DNA of 5,468 bases. It comes from an uncultured Oscillospiraceae bacterium. Its GTDB lineage: Bacteria > Bacillota > Clostridia > Oscillospirales > Oscillospiraceae. Below, in pieces: positions 1-4,818 of this stretch. The first letter of the stretch is position 1. Each line of letters opens with the position of its first letter. The stretch covers positions 1-5,468 of the forward strand of contig CAKTXO010000108.1 in NCBI GenBank assembly GCA_934630985.1, in the 5' to 3' direction. The notes beneath the pieces are model-generated. The model was not told the origin of the DNA, made no database searches, and saw only the letters and a list, made by a program, of their open reading frames with translations. The position numbers were made by a program, and so were the translations under genes.

Positions 1-26
1 AAAAACTCGTATCAGGAGATTTTTCT

Positions 27-1403
27 ATGACAAAGTCCCTTTCCCGCCACTGCGGCGGCATTCAAATGACCGAAGGGTCGTTGTATAAAAATATTCTGCT
101 GTTCAGCATCCCCCTGATTTTCTCCCAGCTATTACAGGTGCTGTTCAATATCGCGGACGTAGCCGTGGTGGGCAAGTTTTCCAGTGCGGCAGCTCTGGGT
201 TCCGTAGGCTCCACCACCACCCTGGTTTCCCTGTTTACCGCCTTCCTCATCGGACTGGGCAACGGCGTCAACGTCCGGGTGGCTCAGTACCTGGGAGCCC
301 GGCAGGAGGAAAGCACCCGCAGCTGCGTCCACACCTCCCTGATTCTATGCACCCTGATGGGACTGCTCATCGCCGGACTGTGCCTGCTGCTGGCTACGCC
401 CCTGCTGGAGCTGCTGAAAACCAAGGAAGATCTGCTGGCCGGTGCGGTGCTCTATTTCCGGATTTATGCGCTGGGTATGCCCGCTCTGGGCATTTTCAAC
501 TTCGGCAACGCGGTGCTCAGTGCCACCGGCGACACCCGGCGGCCTTTGCTGTATCTGACCATTGCCGGAATTCTGAACATTCTTCTGAATCTGTTCTTCG
601 TCATTGTCTGCGGCATGGCGGCGGAGGGCGTGGCGCTGGCCAGCGTGATTTCCCAGTATGTATCGGCAATTCTGGTGCTGGGTCACATGGCAAGGCTGAG
701 CGGCAGCTGCCGCCTGGAAAAGCGCGCTCTGCGTCTGCACCGGGAGGAGATCGGACGGATTCTGGGTCTGGGCATTCCCTCCGGCGTTCAGAACGCGGTG
801 TTTGCCATTGCCAACCTCTTCATTCAGGTAGGCGTCAACTCCTTCGATTCCGTGGTGGTTTCGGGAAACGCCGCGGCGGTGAACGTGGACAACGTGATCT
901 ATAACGTGATGGCTGCCTTCTACACCGCCTGCTCCACCTTCATGGGGCAGAACTGGGGCGCGGGCAAGCTGGATCGGATGCACAAAAGCTACTACATCAG
1001 CCTCGGCTGCGCTTTCCTGATTGCCGCCATTCTGGGCATGGGCTTCTGGCTCTGCGCCGAGCCCTTCCTGTACGTCTTCACCAACGACCCGGCGGTTGCC
1101 GCCGCGGGCATGGAGCGAATGCGCATCATGTGCTTCTCCTACGCCATCAGCGCCTTCATGGACTGCTCCATCGCCGCCTGCAGAGGTCTGGGACGGAGCC
1201 TGATTCCCACGGTTATCGTGATTCTGGGCTCCTGCGTATTCCGGGTGATTTGGGTTTACACCATTTTCGCCTATTTCCACACCATCACCGCCCTGTATCT
1301 GCTCTACCCCTGCTCCTGGATTCTCACCTCCCTGGCGGAAATCGGATATTATGTCCACTGTATGCACCGGCTGCGGCCGGTGGATTCCCCGTCCGTCCAA
1401 TAA
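27..1403 (+). CDS. MATE family efflux transporter (multidrug/cation antiporter)
   Basis: The 458-residue product is a polytopic membrane protein of the MATE (multi antimicrobial extrusion) family, which exports organic cations and drugs in exchange for Na+ or H+. About twelve hydrophobic segments can be drawn, near residues 21-43, 56-80, 101-125, 139-165, 171-193, 197-222, 244-270, 283-305, 322-343, 358-386, 391-414 and 418-443, with a polar central loop at about 223-243. Family-typical motifs are seen in both halves: VVGKFSSAAALGSVG (47-61), GNGVNVRVAQYLGA (78-91) and SATGDTRRPL (165-174), then GIPSGVQNA (249-257), MGQNWGAGKLDR (306-317) and CRGLGRSLIPT (385-395). Length is normal for the family. 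The start at 27 is chosen because AGGAG at 14-18 lies 8 nt upstream; the internal ATG at 66 has no such site. Its promoter lies outside the window. A terminator follows the stop, so it is probably not part of the marR operon. Substrate is unknown. Confidence 0.93.
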   Translation: MTKSLSRHCGGIQMTEGSLYKNILLFSIPLIFSQLLQVLFNIADVAVVGKFSSAAALGSVGSTTTLVSLFTAFLIGLGNGVNVRVAQYLGARQEESTRSCVHTSLILCTLMGLLIAGLCLLLATPLLELLKTKEDLLAGAVLYFRIYALGMPALGIFNFGNAVLSATGDTRRPLLYLTIAGILNILLNLFFVIVCGMAAEGVALASVISQYVSAILVLGHMARLSGSCRLEKRALRLHREEIGRILGLGIPSGVQNAVFAIANLFIQVGVNSFDSVVVSGNAAAVNVDNVIYNVMAAFYTACSTFMGQNWGAGKLDRMHKSYYISLGCAFLIAAILGMGFWLCAEPFLYVFTNDPAVAAAGMERMRIMCFSYAISAFMDCSIAACRGLGRSLIPTVIVILGSCVFRVIWVYTIFAYFHTITALYLLYPCSWILTSLAEIGYYVHCMHRLRPVDSPSVQ

Positions 1404-1406
1404 CCC

Positions 1407-1438
1407 AGCCCGCCTCCTTCGATGCGGGCTTTCCTTTT
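1407..1438 (+). terminator. Intrinsic terminator after the MATE gene
   Basis: AGCCCGC (1407-1413) pairs perfectly with GCGGGCT (1424-1430) around a 10-nt loop, and the T-rich run TTTCCTTTT follows at 1430-1438. It begins 3 nt after the MATE stop codon and ends just before the marR promoter, so it should insulate the two units. Confidence 0.82.
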
Positions 1439-1440
1439 GC

Positions 1441-1468
1441 CAAAGATGTTGACAATACAACATCTTTG
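1441..1468. promoter_or_regulatory. Perfect 11-bp inverted repeat, probable MarR operator
   Basis: CAAAGATGTTG (1441-1451) is the exact reverse complement of CAACATCTTTG (1458-1468), with the 6-nt spacer ACAATA. The palindrome contains the -35 hexamer (1449-1454) and reaches the extended -10 TG. MarR-family dimers bind palindromes of about this size, usually overlapping their own promoter, so this is the obvious autoregulatory operator for the downstream marR gene. The inverted repeat is seen directly; the assignment to this MarR protein is inference. With no T-tract after it, it is not a terminator. Confidence 0.75.
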
Positions 1469-1477
1469 TGATATACT
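1449..1477 (+). promoter_or_regulatory. Sigma-A-type promoter of the marR-adh-aldh operon
   Basis: A consensus -35 TTGACA (1449-1454) is followed after exactly 17 nt by TATACT (1472-1477), one mismatch from TATAAT. An extended -10 TG sits at 1469-1470. Transcription should start near 1483-1486, giving a leader of roughly 33 nt before the marR start codon. So strong a promoter suggests it is held down by a repressor, matching the overlapping palindrome. Confidence 0.88.
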
Positions 1478-1484
1478 CTCAAAC

Positions 1485-1498
1485 GTTGAATCTTCAAC
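1485..1498. promoter_or_regulatory. Second inverted repeat at the transcription start, possible auxiliary MarR site
   Basis: GTTGAA (1485-1490) and TTCAAC (1493-1498) form a perfect 6-bp inverted repeat with a 2-nt spacer. Its core GTTG-N6-CAAC matches the core of the larger palindrome upstream (1448-1461), and the two centres are 37 bp apart. It lies at about +1 to +14 of the predicted transcript, where a bound protein could block promoter clearance. It is too short to be sure of: a weak RNA hairpin or chance are alternatives. Confidence 0.45.
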
Positions 1499-1503
1499 AA
1501 GTC

Positions 1504-1509
1504 AGGAGG
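1504..1509 (+). promoter_or_regulatory. Ribosome-binding site that fixes the marR start
   Basis: AGGAGG lies 8 nt upstream of the ATG at 1518. The open frame extends upstream to an ATG at 1422, but that one lies inside the MATE terminator and upstream of the promoter, so it cannot be on this transcript. This site therefore decides for 1518. Confidence 0.88.
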
Positions 1510-1517
1510 CGTTATCT

Positions 1518-1958
1518 ATGCTCCAACGTTTTGAACGTTTTTCTTTGGCAATTACAGAAATTTCCCGGTATTGGCACCAAATTGCCGGGGAAGAAATGGG
1601 AAAGTACGGTCTGAAAGCCTCCCACGCCACTTATCTTGTCACCCTGTCCCGATTTCCTGACGGGCTCACCGCCCCCAGGCTTGCCGAGCTTTGCGGTCGG
1701 GACAAGGCGGATGTCTCCCGGATGATGTCCATTCTGGAGGCCAAGGGATTGGCCGTCCGGGACGGTGCCAACCGTTACCGGGGAAATCTTCGGCTGACCC
1801 CGGAGGGGCAGGCTCTGGCCGAGGACATTTCCCAGCGAGCCCAGCGAGCCGTGGAGCGAGCCGGAAGCGGGCTGACCGAGGAGACCCGGACAATTTTTTA
1901 CAACGCCCTGGATTCCATTACCGAAAATCTTCGTAAAATCTGTCAGGAGGGTCTATGA
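1518..1958 (+). CDS. MarR family winged-helix transcriptional regulator
   Basis: The 146-residue product has the size and layout of a MarR-family dimeric repressor. An N-terminal helix (about 1-25) probably forms the dimer interface. A winged helix-turn-helix spans about 35-97: LTAPRLAELCGRDKADVSRM (50-69) is the helix-turn-helix with its recognition helix near 64-75, LEAKGLAVRDG (73-83) leads into the wing, and RLTPEGQALAEDI (92-104) is the characteristic strand-to-helix exit. The C-terminal helix (about 120-143) returns to the dimer interface. It is the first gene of a three-gene operon and its stop overlaps the adh start (ATGA, 1955-1958). The palindrome over its promoter suggests autorepression relieved by a small ligand, perhaps an aldehyde or aromatic acid, but the ligand is not visible in the sequence. 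It could also act elsewhere, for instance on the neighbouring MATE gene, whose promoter is outside the window. Confidence 0.9.
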   Translation: MLQRFERFSLAITEISRYWHQIAGEEMGKYGLKASHATYLVTLSRFPDGLTAPRLAELCGRDKADVSRMMSILEAKGLAVRDGANRYRGNLRLTPEGQALAEDISQRAQRAVERAGSGLTEETRTIFYNALDSITENLRKICQEGL

Positions 1959-3181
1959 ATCCCATCAAAGCCATTTACTGCCGCACGGTGCAGGCCGTTC
2001 TTCGAGCCGCCCTGCCGGTGCTTCCCTACCGGGAGCCGCAGGTGTTTCACAGCTGTGGGGAACTGAAGTGCGTATTTCAAAAGGAAAATATCCGTCGGGT
2101 GCTGATTGTCACCGACGCCGGCATCGTCCGCAGCGGCATTGCCGCCCAGTTGGAGGCGGTGCTGGACGAGGATGACATTTCCTATGCGGTCTACGATCAG
2201 ACCCGACCCAATCCTACGGTGGTCAACGTGGAGCAGGCATTGAGCCTGTATCGGCGTTACCGGTGCCAGGCTCTGATTGCCATCGGCGGCGGCTCCTCCA
2301 TGGACTGTGCCAAGGCTGTAGGGGCTCGGCTGACCCGTCCCGGCACCCCTCTGGGAAAGCTCAAGGGTACCCTGCGGATCCTGCGTCCCCTTCCCACCCT
2401 GATTGCCATTCCCACCACCGCCGGAACCGGCAGCGAAACCACCCTGGCCGCCGTCATTACGGACACCCAGGCTCAGCACAAGTATGTGATGAACGATTTC
2501 GTCCTCATCCCCAAATACGCGGTGCTGGACGCCCGGCTCACGCTCTCCCTGCCGCCCCATCTCACCGCCACCACCGGCATGGACGCTCTGACCCATGCGG
2601 TGGAAGCCTATATCGGCCGCTCCACCACCCGCCAGACCCGGCAGGAGGCTCTGGAAGCCACCCGGCTGGTGTTTGCCAACGTGGAGCGGGCATACCGGAA
2701 CGGCAGGGATTATGAGGCCAGAAGCAATATGCTCACCGCCGCCTATCGGGCGGGCATTGCCTTCTCCCGATCCTATGTGGGCTATGTCCACGCCGTAGCC
2801 CACTCCCTGGGCGGTCAGTACAACATTCCCCACGGCCTGGCCAACGCGGTGCTTCTGCCCTATGTGCTGGAACGCTACGGCTCCTGCATCCACCGGAAGC
2901 TTCACGACCTGGCCATTGCCGCCGGGGTTGCCAATGCCCAGGAATCCGATGCCGGGGCAGCCGCCAAATTCATCCGTGCCATCCGTCAGCTGAACGCCCG
3001 GATGGGCATTCCGGAAACCCTGGAAGGTATCCGTCCCGAGGACATTCCCGTGATGGCCGCCCACGCGGAAAAGGAAGCCAATCCCCTTTACCCCGTGCCC
3101 CGGCTTATGACCCGGGAGGAGCTGACCTTCTTCTACGAGCAGGTCGCCGGAAAGGAGTGCCATGGACAACAAGCAAGCTGA
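1955..3181 (+). CDS. Iron-containing (group III) alcohol dehydrogenase
   Basis: The 408-residue cytosolic enzyme belongs to the Fe-dependent alcohol dehydrogenase family (FucO, butanol and 1,3-propanediol dehydrogenases), which interconverts alcohols and aldehydes with NAD(P)H. The nucleotide-binding half shows VLIVTDAG (49-56), PNPTVVNV (85-92), IGGGSSMDCAKA (110-121) and IPTTAGTGSETT (152-163). The metal half shows TGMDALTHAVEAY (207-219), YVHAVAHSLGG (277-287) and NIPHGLANAVLLP (290-302). By spacing with E. coli FucO (D196, H200, H263, H277), the iron ligands are D210, H214, H279 and H293, with the conserved H283 as well; all are intact. D54 matches FucO D39, the residue that favours NAD over NADP, so NAD use is likely (inference). 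AGGAGG (1945-1950) lies 4 nt before the start, inside the marR 3' end, and the ATGA overlap suggests coupling. The product is some 25 residues longer than FucO, partly at the N terminus. Substrate is unknown. Confidence 0.93.
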   Translation: MNPIKAIYCRTVQAVLRAALPVLPYREPQVFHSCGELKCVFQKENIRRVLIVTDAGIVRSGIAAQLEAVLDEDDISYAVYDQTRPNPTVVNVEQALSLYRRYRCQALIAIGGGSSMDCAKAVGARLTRPGTPLGKLKGTLRILRPLPTLIAIPTTAGTGSETTLAAVITDTQAQHKYVMNDFVLIPKYAVLDARLTLSLPPHLTATTGMDALTHAVEAYIGRSTTRQTRQEALEATRLVFANVERAYRNGRDYEARSNMLTAAYRAGIAFSRSYVGYVHAVAHSLGGQYNIPHGLANAVLLPYVLERYGSCIHRKLHDLAIAAGVANAQESDAGAAAKFIRAIRQLNARMGIPETLEGIRPEDIPVMAAHAEKEANPLYPVPRLMTREELTFFYEQVAGKECHGQQAS

Positions 3182-4544
3182 AGCCCTTTTATCCACGCAG
3201 CGAAATTTCTTCCGCACCGGCGCCACATTGCCTGTAGCCTTCCGGCTGGAAGCTCTGGATCGGCTCTACCGAGCCATTGAAGCCCGGCAGTCGGAAATCT
3301 GTGACGCTCTGAGGCACGACCTGGGCAAAAGTGAGACGGAAAGCTACATGTGCGAAATCGGTCTGGTGCTGTCGGAAATCAGCTATATGCGCCGTCACCT
3401 GCGGAAGTTTGCCGGTGCCAGAACCGTGCCGACGCCTCTGGCTCAGTTCGCCTCCCACAGTTTTGTCCAGCCGGTGCCCTATGGAAATGTGCTCATCATG
3501 AGTCCCTGGAATTATCCGTTCCTGCTGTCCGTAGAGCCGCTGGTGGATGCCATTGCCGCGGGAAACACCGCCATTGTCAAGCCCAGCGCCTACGCCCCTG
3601 CCACAGCTCAGTCCGTCCGCTCTCTGGTTGAGAGCTGCTTCGCGCCGGAATTTGTAACGGTGGTCACCGGCGGACGGCAGGAAAATGCCGTCCTGTTGGC
3701 GCTAAAATTCGACTTCATTTTCTTTACCGGCTCCCAGGCCGTGGGCAAGGTGGTGCTGCGTCAGGCGGCGGAGCACCTGACCCCCGCTGTGCTGGAGCTG
3801 GGGGGCAAAAGCCCCTGCATTGTGGACGCCAGTGCCGATTTAGCCTTGGCCGCCCGGCGGATCGTCTTCGGCAAGTTCCTGAACTGCGGTCAGACCTGTG
3901 TGGCCCCGGACTACATTCTCTGCCACGAGTCCGTCCGGGAGGAGCTGGTGGAGGCGCTGAAAAAGCAAATCACCGTTCAGTTCGGCGAACACCCCCTGGA
4001 CAACCCCAATTACGGCAAAATCGTCAACGAAAAGCACTATTCCCGCTTACTGGGGCTGATTTCCCCGGAAAAAGTGGTTTTCGGCGGAGAAACCGACAAA
4101 GCCCATTGCCGGATTACCCCCACCATCCTCACGGACGTGACCCCGGAGGACGCAATCATGCAGGAGGAAATCTTTGGCCCTCTGCTGCCTGTGCTTACCT
4201 TCCGGGACTTTGGGGAGGTCATTTCTCAGGTAGAATCCGGCGGGAAGCCACTGGCTGCCTACCTGTTCAGCCGAAACCGGGAGCAGATCAATCTGTATCG
4301 CACCCGGCTGCCTTTTGGCGGCGGCTGTATCAACGACACCATCATCCATCTGGCCACCTCCCAGATGGGCTTCGGCGGTGTGGGCGAAAGCGGAATGGGC
4401 GCCTATCACGGCAAGGCAGGCTTCGATGCCTTCTCCCACCGGAAGAGCATTGTGGATAAAAAATGTTGGCTGGATCTGCCCATGCGCTACCAGCCCTACA
4501 CCAGCAGGCTGAACCGATTCCTGCTGGGTCTGTTCTTAAAATAA
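3162..4544 (+). CDS. NAD(P)-dependent aldehyde dehydrogenase, class-3-like
   Basis: The 460-residue cytosolic enzyme oxidises an aldehyde to its carboxylic acid. It resembles the short ALDH3-type group (fatty/aromatic aldehyde dehydrogenases) rather than the roughly 500-residue ALDH2 type. Seen in order are MSPWNYPF with oxyanion Asn117 (113-120), AGNTAIVKPS with cofactor Lys140 (133-142), FTGSQAVGK (188-196), LELGGKSP with general base Glu212 (211-218), NCGQTCVAPDY with nucleophile Cys246 (241-251) and QEEIFGPLLPV (334-344). The C-terminal stretch LDLPMRYQPYTSRL (437-450) is also typical of ALDH3-type proteins. All catalytic residues are present, so it should be active. Its start has AGGAG at 3153-3157, 4 nt upstream, and lies 20 nt inside the adh gene, implying translational coupling. 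It probably removes the aldehyde made or consumed by the adjacent alcohol dehydrogenase. It is the last gene of the operon; a hairpin terminator follows within 10-50 nt. Confidence 0.93.
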   Translation: MDNKQAEALLSTQRNFFRTGATLPVAFRLEALDRLYRAIEARQSEICDALRHDLGKSETESYMCEIGLVLSEISYMRRHLRKFAGARTVPTPLAQFASHSFVQPVPYGNVLIMSPWNYPFLLSVEPLVDAIAAGNTAIVKPSAYAPATAQSVRSLVESCFAPEFVTVVTGGRQENAVLLALKFDFIFFTGSQAVGKVVLRQAAEHLTPAVLELGGKSPCIVDASADLALAARRIVFGKFLNCGQTCVAPDYILCHESVREELVEALKKQITVQFGEHPLDNPNYGKIVNEKHYSRLLGLISPEKVVFGGETDKAHCRITPTILTDVTPEDAIMQEEIFGPLLPVLTFRDFGEVISQVESGGKPLAAYLFSRNREQINLYRTRLPFGGGCINDTIIHLATSQMGFGGVGESGMGAYHGKAGFDAFSHRKSIVDKKCWLDLPMRYQPYTSRLNRFLLGLFLK

Positions 4545-4552
4545 TGCGTACT

Positions 4553-4607
4553 GAACAACGCAAAACGCCTTGAACGTCAAGGCGTTCAGGCATTTTTTGC
4601 GTTGTTC
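4553..4607 (+). terminator. Nested hairpin with T-tract, operon terminator after aldh (hairpin A)
   Basis: GAACAACGCAAAA (4553-4565) is exactly complementary to TTTTGCGTTGTTC (4595-4607). Nested inside are two alternative stems: AACGCCTTGA (4564-4573) with TCAAGGCGTT (4577-4586), or GCC-T-TGAACG (4567-4576, one bulged T) with CGTTCAGGC (4583-4591). The second alternative ends one base before TTTTTT (4593-4598), which is the layout of an intrinsic terminator. It starts 8 nt after the aldh stop codon. Termination is the most likely role; the alternative pairings are noted separately. Confidence 0.75.
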
Positions 4608-4608
4608 T

Positions 4609-4650
4609 GGTGCAAGGGTTTTGCGCTAAAAAGTGCAAAACCCTTGCACC
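4609..4650. repeat. Hairpin B, 16-bp perfect inverted repeat
   Basis: GGTGCAAGGGTTTTGC (4609-4624) is the exact reverse complement of GCAAAACCCTTGCACC (4635-4650). The stem extends by a G-T and a C-G pair (4625-4626 with 4633-4634) to the loop TAAAAA (4627-4632). This is the longest perfect stem in the window, joint with hairpin D. No T-tract follows on the + strand, so it is not an ordinary terminator in that direction. Confidence 0.88.
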
Positions 4651-4652
4651 TG

Positions 4653-4682
4653 CCGAATTGCATGGAACGCCATGCAATTCGG
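4653..4682. repeat. Hairpin C, 13-bp perfect inverted repeat
   Basis: CCGAATTGCATGG (4653-4665) pairs perfectly with CCATGCAATTCGG (4670-4682) around the tetraloop AACG. A moderately T-rich single-stranded stretch follows (4690-4702), the only sizeable unpaired stretch in the array. Confidence 0.88.
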
Positions 4683-4703
4683 ATACGCATTGATTTCTGT
4701 CTG

Positions 4704-4745
4704 AATTCCATAAAAACGGTTTCAAAGAGCCGTTTTTATGGAATT
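4704..4745. repeat. Hairpin D, 16-bp perfect inverted repeat, terminator-like core
   Basis: AATTCCATAAAAACGG (4704-4719) pairs perfectly with CCGTTTTTATGGAATT (4730-4745). Three further T-G/T-A pairs close a CAAA loop at 4723-4726. The core has an A-tract, a short GC-containing stem and a T-tract (4733-4737), the layout of a bidirectional intrinsic terminator. The GC part of the stem is short, so termination would be weak if judged by that alone. Confidence 0.85.
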
Positions 4746-4763
4746 ACGCACCTGACGGTGCGT
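4746..4763. repeat. Hairpin E, 7-bp perfect inverted repeat
   Basis: ACGCACC (4746-4752) pairs with GGTGCGT (4757-4763) around the loop TGAC. It starts at the base after hairpin D ends. Confidence 0.8.
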
Positions 4764-4789
4764 GAATAAGCCGCAAAGCGGCTTATTCA
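4763..4789. repeat. Hairpin F, 12-bp perfect inverted repeat
   Basis: TGAATAAGCCGC (4763-4774) pairs with GCGGCTTATTCA (4778-4789) around an AAA triloop. It shares its first base with hairpin E. It ends 16 nt before the degV ribosome-binding site and has no T-tract after it on the + strand, so it would sit in the degV 5' leader of any transcript entering from upstream. Confidence 0.87.
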
Positions 4790-4818
4790 GCAGACATTAA
4801 AAAATAAGGAGGAAATCC

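Larger units (their letters stand above)
4553..4789. repeat. Back-to-back array of six hairpins between aldh and degV
   Basis: The 274-nt gap 4545-4818 carries no credible gene. From 4553 to 4789 it is filled by six consecutive inverted repeats (A 4553-4607, B 4609-4650, C 4653-4682, D 4704-4745, E 4746-4763, F 4763-4789). The gaps between them are 1, 2, 21, 0 and 0 nt, so about 90% of the stretch is inside stem-loops. The arms match perfectly, but the six units share no obvious common sequence, which argues against a simple repeat family or CRISPR. Possible identities are a run of terminators or insulators, a structured RNA at the end of the aldh mRNA or the start of the degV mRNA, or a nest of small palindromic elements. 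Confidence 0.8.

Noticed and set aside
66..68. Internal ATG as the MATE start (MTEGSLYKN)
   Set aside because: Many MATE proteins do begin near this motif, but no Shine-Dalgarno sequence precedes it, whereas the ATG at 27 has AGGAG 8 nt upstream.
345..1463. Long antisense open frame of 372 codons opposite the MATE gene
   Set aside because: Its translation is rich in Gln, Gly, His and Ala with no family motif, and the opposite strand encodes an unmistakable MATE protein. Third-position GC bias of the real gene keeps the antisense frame open.
1422..1517. Upstream extension of MarR to an ATG at 1422
   Set aside because: It would begin inside the MATE terminator and upstream of the promoter at 1449-1477, adding 32 residues not typical of MarR proteins. 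The ATG at 1518 has AGGAGG at the right distance.
1943..3226. Long antisense open frame of 427 codons opposite the alcohol dehydrogenase
   Set aside because: It mirrors the alcohol dehydrogenase frame, has low-complexity Gly-rich composition, no recognisable domain, and covers a gene with all iron ligands intact.
4659..4687. Possible degV promoter TTGCAT with GATACG at 17-nt spacing
   Set aside because: The -10 element matches poorly, and both hexamers fall in or against the palindrome of hairpin C, so the match is readily due to chance.
4342..4725. Antisense open frame reaching from aldh into the intergenic gap
   Set aside because: Most of it lies opposite aldh, and the rest crosses hairpins A to D. 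No ribosome-binding site or family resemblance was seen.
4553..4789. CRISPR array or tandem repeat
   Set aside because: The units are inverted repeats of differing sequence and length, not regularly spaced direct repeats with unique spacers.
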